DNA of 64,000 bases, from contig NZ_SMCQ01000002.1 of assembly GCF_004343035.1 (NCBI RefSeq), forward strand, positions 62,001 to 126,000, written 5' to 3'. Below the pieces are notes generated by a model, which was not told where the DNA came from, made no database searches, and saw only the letters and a program-made list of their open reading frames with translations. A program made the translations under genes and the position numbers. Of the stretch, positions 49,751 to 58,523 are shown in pieces (positions within the stretch are counted from its first letter, which is position 1; every line of letters starts with the position of its first letter). Source of the DNA: Longibaculum muris. Lineage in GTDB: Bacteria > Bacillota_I > Bacilli_A > Erysipelotrichales > Coprobacillaceae.

Positions 49751-50674
49751 ATGAAAAACAGACAATTATTACCATATTTTTTAACATTTACAATTGTCCT
49801 CATTATGGTTGGAACATCTCAACTCCTTAATAATCCAGAAATTATATTCCCTGAAATAACAGCTTTAGCTATTGGATCTTTATTAGCTCCAAAACAAGTA
49901 TGGAAAACATCATCTTTGAAACTTGTTTTACTTATTATGATCTATGCCGTTATTGGTGTTTTGATGGTCAAATATCTCCATGTATCATTATTTATAAAAG
50001 TTGTCATTGGATTTACACTATGCCAAATGGGACTTATTCTTTCTAAAACAACCTTTGCCCCTCTTATTTCTGCTTGTATTCTACCATTATTATTAAATAC
50101 TGACACTTGGATATATCCTTTATCCGCAACAATAATGTCTATCATTATTATTGTTATACAAAAACAATTACAAAAAAAGCATTATATCCATGATTATCAC
50201 TATCAACCTGTCACATTTGATTATCGTCATGAACTCATTCTTTTTTGTAAAAGATTATTCGTTGTTGGAGCTTTAGGTATGTTAGCCTTACGTTTAGATA
50301 TCCGCTTGCTTATTGCCCCACCACTCATTGTTGCCTTCTATGAATTAAGTGGTAATCACCAAAAATTAAGAAGTCAAGCCCCTCGTCTTTATTTTTTAAC
50401 TATCTCTATGGCTTTTATCAGTGCTTATTTGAGATATTTCTTAAATATTCAATGTCACTTTTCAGTAATCATTCCTGCTGTTATAGCTACAGCTTTATTA
50501 CTCTTTTTCATTTATTATTTTCAAATCTTTTTCCCACCTGTTGGAGCAATTACTATTTTACCAATGATTATTCAACCTCATTTATTACTTGTTTATCCTA
50601 TTTTAATAGCAGCTGGTTTTGCTTTATTAATTGTTTTTGCTTTTTTAATCTCATATCAAAAAAGTTCTAATTAG
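49751..50674 (+). CDS. Polytopic membrane protein, HPP-like
   Basis: 307 aa with about nine or ten membrane helices and a His/Tyr-rich loop (HYIHDYHYQP) in the middle, which divides two hydrophobic halves. IFFPPVGAITILPMI near the C-terminus recalls the HPP family motif; HPP proteins are poorly known, with one plastid member linked to nitrite transport. Assignment is tentative. Confidence 0.6.
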   Translation: MKNRQLLPYFLTFTIVLIMVGTSQLLNNPEIIFPEITALAIGSLLAPKQVWKTSSLKLVLLIMIYAVIGVLMVKYLHVSLFIKVVIGFTLCQMGLILSKTTFAPLISACILPLLLNTDTWIYPLSATIMSIIIIVIQKQLQKKHYIHDYHYQPVTFDYRHELILFCKRLFVVGALGMLALRLDIRLLIAPPLIVAFYELSGNHQKLRSQAPRLYFLTISMAFISAYLRYFLNIQCHFSVIIPAVIATALLLFFIYYFQIFFPPVGAITILPMIIQPHLLLVYPILIAAGFALLIVFAFLISYQKSSN

Positions 50675-50685
50675 GAACTTTTTTT
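50658..50685 (+). terminator. Terminator of the HPP-like gene
   Basis: AAAAAAGTTC pairs with GAACTTTTTT around TAATTAG, overlapping the end of the gene. Confidence 0.88.
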
Positions 50686-50762
50686 ACATGACATTAAAAT
50701 TCTACCTATTATTAATAGAAGAATGATATAATTATAAATGAACAAGGGGGACAAGTATTATC

Positions 50763-51737
50763 ATGAGTTTATTTCAAAAAAATAATTTTAAAGGACCAGT
50801 TTTTTTCAAAGAATCTTTAAGAGCAAATAAAGAACTCCAACAAATCAATGATATTTTAAAATACACGAAAGATTCCCAATTAGAGAAAAAAGCGAAACTA
50901 ATATCTTTTGGTATAGAAGGAGAAAAAAACATTCATTTCGAACTTGAGAATAGTCATATTCCAATGTATGTTCTTCATGATGTTTATTTAGAAGATGAAG
51001 GCTTATCTGCTCAAATTGATTATATTATTATGACAAGAAAAAAAATATTTGTAATTGAATGTAAAAATCTTATAGGTACAATTACAATTGACAATAACAA
51101 TAACTTTACTAGAGAATATACATTAAATGGAAAGAAAATCAAAGAAGGAATTTATTCTCCAATTACTCAAAATAACCGACATCTTGAATTAATTAAACAA
51201 ATGCGTGGAAAAGAAAAAGGTATGTTATCTAAAAAAATATTTGAAAAATATTTTTATGATAATTATCAATCACTTGTTGTTTTAGCAAATCCTCGTTCAA
51301 TTTTAAATAATAAATATGCAAAAAAAGACGTCAAAAAACAGGTGATTAAAGCTGACCAATTAATTCATTATATCCAAGAAACAACAAAAAACAATGACAA
51401 TGTCTATACTGAACAAGATTTAATTGATTTATCAAACTGGTTTATTGCGCATCACATAGAAAATCCCATAACAATCATTAATGAATCACCCCAAAAGGAC
51501 TATGATTTTTCAGATGATCTCCGTCAAGATTTAAAGAAATATAGATTAAAAACAAGCCAAGAAAATAATTATAAACCATATTTTATTTTTACTAATCAAC
51601 AAATGGAAAATTTAATAAAATTATTACCTGTTACTATTGATGAGCTTAAGAAAATTAATGGATTTGCTGATATAAAATGTGAAAAGTTTGGAAATGACAT
51701 TATATCTATTATTCAAAAATATAAAATGGACAATTGA
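50763..51737 (+). CDS. NERD-HRDC domain protein
   Basis: 324 aa. NERD nuclease-related domain at about 45-165: GLSAQIDYIIMTRKKIFVIEC followed by KN gives the D...ExK triad of the PD-(D/E)xK nuclease fold. The C-terminal 70 residues form an HRDC domain (LRQDLKKYR, YFIFTNQQMENLIKLLPVT, INGFADIKCEKFGNDII), as found in RecQ helicases, where it binds single-stranded DNA. A nuclease-like plus DNA-binding protein without helicase; role unknown, possibly DNA processing or defence. GGGGGA site ten bases before the ATG. Confidence 0.85.
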   Translation: MSLFQKNNFKGPVFFKESLRANKELQQINDILKYTKDSQLEKKAKLISFGIEGEKNIHFELENSHIPMYVLHDVYLEDEGLSAQIDYIIMTRKKIFVIECKNLIGTITIDNNNNFTREYTLNGKKIKEGIYSPITQNNRHLELIKQMRGKEKGMLSKKIFEKYFYDNYQSLVVLANPRSILNNKYAKKDVKKQVIKADQLIHYIQETTKNNDNVYTEQDLIDLSNWFIAHHIENPITIINESPQKDYDFSDDLRQDLKKYRLKTSQENNYKPYFIFTNQQMENLIKLLPVTIDELKKINGFADIKCEKFGNDIISIIQKYKMDN

Positions 51738-51971
51738 TTTTTCAGTTGTTCATAAATTTTTCTAAAATCATAAATATTAACTATTTTACAAACTCCCTTG
51801 TAAAATAAATGAGTCTGTTATTAAGCTTATATAAAAATCATTTTAGGTTAAAAAGTTCTTTGATGATTTAAAAATCTTAACTCATCAACTTTAAGCTTTA
51901 AATCAATATAATATGTTTTATCTATACATTAAGAACGATGGTTTTTAAATTATTTATCATATAAAATCAAA
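51738..51971. other. Non-coding gap after the NERD-HRDC gene
   Basis: One clean hairpin, ATTTTACAA-N6-TTGTAAAAT (51783-51806), without T run; nothing else seen. Confidence 0.45.
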
Positions 51972-52014
51972 AAGCTGAATGAAATAACAATTTCAAGTTA
52001 TTTCATTACAGCTT
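51972..52014 (-). terminator. Terminator of the GH16 gene
   Basis: AAGCTG and ATGAAATAAC each pair with inverted copies (52009-52014 and 51997-52006); TTTTT follows on the minus strand. Confidence 0.88.
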
Positions 52015-52025
52015 ATTTTTATATT

Positions 52026-54389
52026 TTAATGTAATTGTTTTTCTTTTTTAAGAAAAAGAAATGCTGCAGCTGTGAGTGTCATAATGACTCCATAAACAAT
52101 AAAATCATTTTGATCAGCTGTTTGAACAGTCTTATCTGGAGTTGCTTGATTTTGATTTGTTTGTTCATGGTTTGTTGGTTCTTTATTGTTATTGTCTGGT
52201 GTTGGCACCACAGTTACTTTAACTAATTGATTCAAAGTTGTTTGTAATTGGTTATACATATCATCAATTTGTTTTTGAGTAGGATTACTTGTTAATAATG
52301 ATTGTGCAGCTTCTAACTCTTTTTGTAACTGTGCAATAGATTCTTGTGTATAATCACCTTTATGTGTCAATACCTCTTGAGCATCTTTGATGGCTGTTTG
52401 TAATTGAGTTGTATCAACAATTTCTTTGAATTTAACTTGAACATTGAGAGTCTTTTTATAATCACCATTGACAAAAGTAACAGGATAAACACTATCTTCA
52501 TCTTCTAAAATTGTTTCTGGTTTATCCCAGCTCCAACCATCAGGTAAAGCAACTGTTGATAACGTTTTACCTTTTTCCCCTATTAATGAAAAATCACTTG
52601 GGAAAGTACGGTCTGTTACTGTTAAAATCATACTTCTACGATTCATTTTATATGCTTTTTCAGCCAAAGGAACAAGCACATTAGGATCCCATTGATCAGA
52701 TTCAAATTCTACATCATTAGGAATTGCTGTATAATGAATATTGTATTGGCCAACAGGTAATTGAGCTAATTTTGCTTTATCATCTTGACCTGAACATCTT
52801 AATGAACATTCAGTTTTGCCACCTGTAGATTTGAACATATATTCGTCATCAATTGAAAAATCAACATAATAACCTTCAGTAACTGAAATATTCTTTAATA
52901 AATTAGGAATGTCGCCTTCCATCATTGTTATATTTTCTAAACCACTCATTTTTGGAGCGTCTTGATAATAAGCATCAGCAGCGGCTTTTTGTTCTTTATT
53001 TTGACCATAATATACATAATCAATATCAAATTCACTACCTGCTAAATCAGTAGCTGCATCGCCAGGCCAATTTCCACCCATTGCTAAATTCATTTGAATA
53101 TATTGTGGCTTATTTAAAGCTTTTTGAGCTACTGGTAAATGACTATAATCAACACTTTCTACAATTTGATCATCAACATACCACTCTAACTTATTAGGTG
53201 ACCAATTGATACCAAAAATATGATATTGATTGTTGAAATCTTCATCAATTGTATAAGCAGTTCCAGCTAGTTTTGTTTCAGTAATACGATTAGCATCAGT
53301 ATGTGCTGTTTGGTAAACTGTTCTATTACCATAGCTACCATCTTTGGCTTGTCCAATTAATTCCATGATATCAATTTCTCCACAACGGGCCCAACCGTAA
53401 CCTTGCTTAGAATTGATATCACCATCTAATACGAAATCTGATCCTAAAGTCCAAAATGCAGGGAATACGCCTTGTCCCTTAGGTAATTTAGCACGCATTT
53501 CAATTCTTCCATATAAGAACTCCTGTTTCCCATGGGTTCTTACACTTCCTGAATTATAAATAACTTTACGTCCACCACGAGGATTTATGTATTGATCTTC
53601 TTTAGCACGATCAGTTGCTTTTAATACCAAATGACCATCTTTTAAATAGACATTTTCTTTATCATTAACATAATGTTCTTGTTCATTACCACGTACACAA
53701 CCTAATTCATAACCCCATTTGCTATGATCTAACTGATTTGAATTAAAATCATCAGCCCAGATAATATTATAATTATCATCAATTGGTGTTGGATTTTTCT
53801 CAACTAATGAAACATCATCAACATAAACTTGACCATGATAAATTGCATCATCTGTACTTTCAGTCCATTTCATTGCACAAAGTGATATTTGAGAATAATC
53901 ACCAGTATTAAATGTTAATTCAACATCTTGATATTTCCAGGCTTGACCTGTAGGACATGTTACAGTTTTTTCAGCCTCTTGATTAATTAACTTTGAAACA
54001 TCCGGTGTCTTTACATTAAAAAACATTGATGCATCTTCAGATGCGAGAAGAATTTTTGCCTTAGCAATATAATCTGTGTTCTTTTTAACATTAACAACTT
54101 GGTAAACACAAGCATTATTAGAATCAGATGGTAATAATCCACACCATGCACCACTAGCAGCTGCTCCATCATAATTAGTAAATGTACCTGTTCCAGTTGT
54201 TTTCCATTGTTTATGTCCATCTTCAAATGAACCATCAACAATGAGGTTTTGTTGATCATTGTTTTTTAACTTTACTAAATCATGCTCTGTTGTTACACCT
54301 AGTGCACGACCACTTACAATATTTCCACCAATAAGGGCAAGGGCCATAAGTAAAGCTAAAGAAACTTTTAACTTTCTTTGTTTTTTCAT
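52026..54389 (-). CDS. Secreted GH16 beta-glucanase with CBM, FIVAR module and wall-anchor-like tail
   Basis: 787 aa. Signal peptide (VSLALLMALALIGGNI), a carbohydrate-binding beta-sandwich at about 48-195 (NLIVDGSFEDGHKQW), then the GH16 domain at about 205-465. Its catalytic motif is GEIDIMELIG (nucleophile and acid/base Glu of ExDxxE). Two Ig-like regions follow, then a FIVAR helical module around 670-735, an Asn/Gln/Thr-rich spacer and VQTAD, a membrane helix and KKEKQLH. It should hydrolyse beta-1,3- or mixed-linkage glucans (laminarin, lichenan) at the cell surface. The tail resembles a sortase signal with a changed motif. Monocistronic with terminator. Confidence 0.9.
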   Translation of the reverse strand: MKKQRKLKVSLALLMALALIGGNIVSGRALGVTTEHDLVKLKNNDQQNLIVDGSFEDGHKQWKTTGTGTFTNYDGAAASGAWCGLLPSDSNNACVYQVVNVKKNTDYIAKAKILLASEDASMFFNVKTPDVSKLINQEAEKTVTCPTGQAWKYQDVELTFNTGDYSQISLCAMKWTESTDDAIYHGQVYVDDVSLVEKNPTPIDDNYNIIWADDFNSNQLDHSKWGYELGCVRGNEQEHYVNDKENVYLKDGHLVLKATDRAKEDQYINPRGGRKVIYNSGSVRTHGKQEFLYGRIEMRAKLPKGQGVFPAFWTLGSDFVLDGDINSKQGYGWARCGEIDIMELIGQAKDGSYGNRTVYQTAHTDANRITETKLAGTAYTIDEDFNNQYHIFGINWSPNKLEWYVDDQIVESVDYSHLPVAQKALNKPQYIQMNLAMGGNWPGDAATDLAGSEFDIDYVYYGQNKEQKAAADAYYQDAPKMSGLENITMMEGDIPNLLKNISVTEGYYVDFSIDDEYMFKSTGGKTECSLRCSGQDDKAKLAQLPVGQYNIHYTAIPNDVEFESDQWDPNVLVPLAEKAYKMNRRSMILTVTDRTFPSDFSLIGEKGKTLSTVALPDGWSWDKPETILEDEDSVYPVTFVNGDYKKTLNVQVKFKEIVDTTQLQTAIKDAQEVLTHKGDYTQESIAQLQKELEAAQSLLTSNPTQKQIDDMYNQLQTTLNQLVKVTVVPTPDNNNKEPTNHEQTNQNQATPDKTVQTADQNDFIVYGVIMTLTAAAFLFLKKEKQLH

Positions 54390-54519
54390 AATTGTCTTTT
54401 CCTTTCCTTTTTAAGAAAACTCAAACACCCCGCCCAAATTTGTTATCGCTTTCATAAGACATATTATATATCGTTTTATCAAATATGCAACAGTTGTTAT
54501 TAATAAAACAGGACAACTA

Positions 54520-55239
54520 TCATTCAAGTTGTCCATAAGCTTCTTCTAAAGTTAAAAAATATAAATCTCTTACACCAAAATCATCTGCCTGAGAAATCAA
54601 ATCATAATATTCTAAATCTTCTAATATATATTTTGCTTTTTCTTCACTATAATGAAGTTTTTCAACTAATAAAGGAATAGAAGCATAACTTGCATCTAAT
54701 AAAACTTCTAAAACATTTTGATAAAGATGCTCCTCTTGTTCATCAATTGTATGACGATGAAATAACGAATGACGATTCGCTTTCTTTTTCAATTTTTTCA
54801 AATCATCTCCATCCCACAATTCAACTTCATTATTACTTGCAAGTGTCACTGCTTGATGAGTAAAACGATGATTTGTAACTACAACAGCATGATCACATTC
54901 ATAATATTGACATCCAGAATAAGCTTGCTGAACAGCAGAAACACCTACTGGTTTTGCATATTTCTTACACTGAATCGCATAACTTTCACCCTTATACTCA
55001 GCAATAATATCAACCCCATAATCACCACTTTTTTTCGTTAAAGTAACATGCTTATAACCATTTCTTTGTAAAATGGCTTGTACATATTCTTCAAATTCCT
55101 CACCGCTCATTCTTTCATCAAAATCCGGAATCCAGCCAAATAGAAACCCAAATACATGTTTTAATACAAAGCCAATAATCTTAACAATTCCTTTCATAAA
55201 ATAAAATGGAATCTTTAATATAAAAACAATAATCTTCAT
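54520..55239 (-). CDS. Membrane-anchored Mrr-type restriction endonuclease with C-terminal winged helix
   Basis: 239 aa. A hydrophobic N-terminal helix pair (residues 1-37), then an Mrr_cat domain at about 45-150: GVDII with D77, QCKK with Q90 and K92, the D-x12-QxK pattern of PD-(D/E)xK nucleases, and AVVVTNHRFT. After a charged linker, residues 180-235 (YASIPLLVEKLHYSEEKAKY, ILEDLEYYDLISQ) resemble the FtsK gamma winged helix that reads DNA. An inner-membrane DNA nuclease is likely; no methylase is linked. Precedes no partner except the Tim44-like gene 12 bases upstream. Confidence 0.82.
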   Translation of the reverse strand: MKIIVFILKIPFYFMKGIVKIIGFVLKHVFGFLFGWIPDFDERMSGEEFEEYVQAILQRNGYKHVTLTKKSGDYGVDIIAEYKGESYAIQCKKYAKPVGVSAVQQAYSGCQYYECDHAVVVTNHRFTHQAVTLASNNEVELWDGDDLKKLKKKANRHSLFHRHTIDEQEEHLYQNVLEVLLDASYASIPLLVEKLHYSEEKAKYILEDLEYYDLISQADDFGVRDLYFLTLEEAYGQLE

Positions 55240-55251
55240 AACGCTCCTTTA

Positions 55252-55953
55252 TTATAAGGCAATATACTCATCTTTTTGTCGTATCTCATCTAACAGAATA
55301 TTTTCATCTACGCGTTTAAACTTCCAATATTCTATAAATTCTTGATCATGAAATTCAATCACCTGATTATTTTTATCAATCGTTCTATCATTCATCTTGC
55401 CTCTTATATAAACATAAAAACTTTCTTCTTCTAACAAAATATCAGTAATAGAAAAATCAAGCAAAGCAACATCTGTTAAAAGATTTCTTTCACCTTTATC
55501 AATCTGATTTTGAATCTTTAATTCCCATTCTTTCCATAATGATGGGGTTAAATACAATTTCAACAATTGTATATTTTGATCACTCCAAGCTTGCTGAATT
55601 GTAAAATAACTTTTTGAAATCTTATCACTTAAAATATGTTCATCCCAAAATGCATCAACCTGCTGAGCTTTTTCCCACATATGGCTTTTTACAACATTTT
55701 GCTTATTTTTATTGAAGGCATTCATAATTCCCCCAAATAGTAAAAAGCCCCCAACTCCAACAAGAATAATCGAATCAATATGTGAAGATGATGAACCATT
55801 AGAATAATCATGATATTCATAATAGCTATAACCATTTCCACTACTACTTCCACTATCTCCACCATTACCTCCACCTGCTCTTGCATAAACAGGTAAAATA
55901 ACAAACCAACCGATGCTATAAACAAGTAAAATTTTAAGAAATAATTTTTTCAT
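55252..55953 (-). CDS. Tim44-like domain membrane protein
   Basis: 233 aa. Signal-like N-terminus (LLVYSIGWFVILPVYARA), a low-complexity Gly/Ser stretch (28-55), a membrane helix at about 58-77, and a C-terminal Tim44/TIM44-like domain (WDEHILSDKISKSYFTIQQA ... LLTDVALLDFSITDI ... GKMNDRTIDK). This domain binds membranes or other proteins; bacterial members are of unknown function. It is co-transcribed with the membrane-anchored nuclease 12 bases downstream. Confidence 0.8.
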   Translation of the reverse strand: MKKLFLKILLVYSIGWFVILPVYARAGGGNGGDSGSSSGNGYSYYEYHDYSNGSSSSHIDSIILVGVGGFLLFGGIMNAFNKNKQNVVKSHMWEKAQQVDAFWDEHILSDKISKSYFTIQQAWSDQNIQLLKLYLTPSLWKEWELKIQNQIDKGERNLLTDVALLDFSITDILLEEESFYVYIRGKMNDRTIDKNNQVIEFHDQEFIEYWKFKRVDENILLDEIRQKDEYIAL

Positions 55954-56060
55954 ATACCTCTCCTTATTCTTTCAATCCACATCTTTTCCTCATTATAACA
56001 CAAACTTATGTTTACAAAAATAAAAGTCATGATAAAATAAATAGGAAAAGGAGGACGACT

Positions 56061-57812
56061 ATGTTAATAACTGCGACTCATTTAACAAAATATAATAATT
56101 TAAAATGTATTGTAGATGATGTTTCTTTTACTATCAATGAACAAGATAAAGTTGCATTGATTGGTATTAACGGAACTGGAAAATCTACTTTATTAAAAAT
56201 GATTGCTCAAATTGATGATTATCAAGGTGAAATATTAAGAAAAAAAGATATCCGTATTAGCTATTTACCCCAAAATCCAGATTTTCAAAATGAACTGACT
56301 GTTCTTAAACAAGTTTATGAATATGTTGGTCATGATGTTGAAGAATATGAAGTAAAAGCGATTTTAAATAAATTTGGAATTATTAATCATGAACAAAAAA
56401 TTGCTGAATTATCAGGTGGTCAACAAAAACGTGTTGCTTTAGCCATTACTTTGTTAAAACCTTGTGATTTATTATTACTTGATGAACCAACCAATCATTT
56501 AGATAATGAAATGATTGAATATTTAGAAAAATATTTAATGAAATTTAATAAAGCAATTTTTATGGTGACTCATGATCGTTATTTCTTAGAACGAATAACA
56601 AATAAGATTTTTGAATTAGATTGTAGCAAAATCTATGAATATGAAGCAAATTATTCAAATTATTTAGAATTAAAACAACAACGTGAAGAAATCACTCTAG
56701 CCAGTGAAAGAAAACGAAAACTTTTCTTAAAGAAAGAATTAGAGTGGGTTCGTGCTGGGGTTCAAGCACGTTCTACCAAAAGCAAAGATCGTTTAAAACG
56801 TTTTGAAGAATTAAGTCAACAAAATGATACCCAAAAGATTCAAAATGTAGAAATGTTAAGTGTATCTTCACGTTTAGGAAAAAAGACAATTGAATTAGAG
56901 CAGGTATCAATGGCTTATCAAGAACTTTTGTTTGCTCCTTTTTCTTATCATTTTAAAAGACATGATAGAGTTGGTATTTTAGGAAGAAATGGTTGTGGAA
57001 AATCAACGCTTTTAAATATTATTGCTGGTTTAATTACCCCAACAAGTGGTCAAGTGATTATTGGTGATACAATTAAGATGGGATATTTTAAACAAGGGCA
57101 TGAAGATATGGATCCTAAGATGAGAGTAATTGATTATATTAAAGAAACTGCTCAGATTTTAAATACAAGTGATGGTCAATTGAGTGCTAAACAAATGTGT
57201 GAAAGATTTTTATTTGATTCACAAATGCAATATACCCCAATTGAAAGATTATCTGGTGGAGAAAAACGTAGACTTTATTTATTAAAGATTTTAATGAGTG
57301 CGCCTAATGTCTTATTATTAGATGAACCAACGAATGATTTAGATATTATGACTTTACAGATTTTAGAAGATTATTTAGATAGCTTTAATGGTATTATCAT
57401 TACTGTTTCTCATGATCGTTATTTCTTAGATCGTATTTGTGATGAATTATTTGTCTTTAATCAACAACAGATTACTTATCATATTGGTGGTTATAGTCAA
57501 TTTATTGAATTAGAAAGTTCATCCAAGAAAACCAAAACACCAAATCCAAATACTTATAAAGAACAAAAGAAAAATAAGATAAAGCTTTCTTATAAAGAAA
57601 AACAAGAATTACAAGTTTTAGAAGAATTGATCCCAAACTTAGAAAAACAAATCAAAGATATTGATGAACAAATGAATACAATCTCAGATTTTGAAACCAT
57701 TCAAAAACTAACTGAAGAAAGATCATCTTTAGAACAACAAATTGATGAAAAGAGTGAACGCTGGATGGAACTCTTAGAAAAAGAAGAACAAACTCAAAAC
57801 AACGCACGTTAA
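56061..57812 (+). CDS. ABC-F family ATPase
   Basis: 583 aa, no membrane helices. Two ABC cassettes: Walker A GINGTGKST and GRNGCGKST, signatures LSGGQQKRVALA and LSGGEKRRLYLL, Walker B LLLLDEPTNHLD and LLLDEPTNDLD. An ABC-F linker rich in Arg/Lys lies between them, and a C-terminal coiled coil resembles that of Uup. Such proteins act on the ribosome, as translation factors or antibiotic-resistance proteins; no resistance context is visible. AAGGAGG site. Confidence 0.92.
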   Translation: MLITATHLTKYNNLKCIVDDVSFTINEQDKVALIGINGTGKSTLLKMIAQIDDYQGEILRKKDIRISYLPQNPDFQNELTVLKQVYEYVGHDVEEYEVKAILNKFGIINHEQKIAELSGGQQKRVALAITLLKPCDLLLLDEPTNHLDNEMIEYLEKYLMKFNKAIFMVTHDRYFLERITNKIFELDCSKIYEYEANYSNYLELKQQREEITLASERKRKLFLKKELEWVRAGVQARSTKSKDRLKRFEELSQQNDTQKIQNVEMLSVSSRLGKKTIELEQVSMAYQELLFAPFSYHFKRHDRVGILGRNGCGKSTLLNIIAGLITPTSGQVIIGDTIKMGYFKQGHEDMDPKMRVIDYIKETAQILNTSDGQLSAKQMCERFLFDSQMQYTPIERLSGGEKRRLYLLKILMSAPNVLLLDEPTNDLDIMTLQILEDYLDSFNGIIITVSHDRYFLDRICDELFVFNQQQITYHIGGYSQFIELESSSKKTKTPNPNTYKEQKKNKIKLSYKEKQELQVLEELIPNLEKQIKDIDEQMNTISDFETIQKLTEERSSLEQQIDEKSERWMELLEKEEQTQNNAR

Positions 57813-57825
57813 ATGCGTTGTTTTT
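57798..57825. terminator. Bidirectional terminator
   Basis: AACAACGCA pairs with TGCGTTGTT around seven bases and runs into TTT; it overlaps the convergent ends of the ABC-F and GNAT genes. Confidence 0.85.
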
Positions 57826-58372
57826 GGTTCCACATAATATTTAAATGTCCTGGCTCTATTGTATCAAAACGGGTATGAAAATCTTGATTTCGAAGAAATT
57901 GAAAACCACATTTTTGATTCACTCTTGCTGATTGATGATTCTTTAAAAAATATCCACATAAAAGATAATCATAACCTAAATCTTTAAAACAATATTCAAT
58001 CACACGTAAAACGGCTTCACACATGATTCCTTGACCCCAATAATCACGATTTAAGACATAGCCAATTTCACGACCATAAACATCTTGAAAAGCTGGATCA
58101 TTAGCTAAACGATCTTCTTCAATCCCAATGCTACCAATAACTTTATGATTTGATTTAAGTTCAATCGCAAAAGTCTTTTTTTCTTGAATAAACATTTGAA
58201 GAATATGCTTTGATTCTTCCATTGATTGATGAGCTAACCAACCAGCCATCTCTCCTACTCCTGGTTGTGAAGCATACTCATTAAAATCTTTTAAATCAGT
58301 AATTTGCCAAGGACGCAGCAATAGACGTTTGGTTTCTAATTGAACATCACTGGTATCAATCTTCGCGTTCAT
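57809..58372 (-). CDS. GNAT acetyltransferase, RimJ/RimL type
   Basis: 187 aa. LETKRLLLRPWQITDLKDF at the start, IGSIGIEEDR, REIGYVLNRDYWGQGIMCEAV (acetyl-CoA loop) and NHQSARVNQKCGF are the classical RimJ/RimL features. Acetylates a protein N-terminus or small amine. The frame is open 28 codons upstream, but GAGGAAC fits the ATG at 58372, which overlaps the end of a 54-codon gene by 17 bases. Tail gene of the methionine operon. Confidence 0.88.
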   Translation of the reverse strand: MNAKIDTSDVQLETKRLLLRPWQITDLKDFNEYASQPGVGEMAGWLAHQSMEESKHILQMFIQEKKTFAIELKSNHKVIGSIGIEEDRLANDPAFQDVYGREIGYVLNRDYWGQGIMCEAVLRVIEYCFKDLGYDYLLCGYFLKNHQSARVNQKCGFQFLRNQDFHTRFDTIEPGHLNIMWNQKQRI

Positions 58373-58520
58373 CTTTTTGTTCCTCAGATTGAACTTGCAC
58401 CTTAATTGTTGCTTGTTCAACCTTGATATCTTTAACAGCATCCTGTGCAGTTGCAAACAAAGGGATATCTACCTTTGCAGTATCTGTATCTTGAGTATCT
58501 AATCTTGTCTTTAATGCCAT
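58356..58520 (-). CDS. Small 54-aa protein downstream of metH
   Basis: Begins MALKTRLDTQDTDTAKVD and ends in QSEEQKDERED; acidic, no motif known. The ribosome site AAAGGAGG stands eight bases before the ATG, inside the end of metH (gap of three bases to its stop), and the stop overlaps the GNAT start. Such perfect packing argues that it is a real gene. Conserved small partners of MetH are not known to me. Confidence 0.65.
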   Translation of the reverse strand: MALKTRLDTQDTDTAKVDIPLFATAQDAVKDIKVEQATIKVQVQSEEQKDERED

Positions 58521-58523
58521 TTT

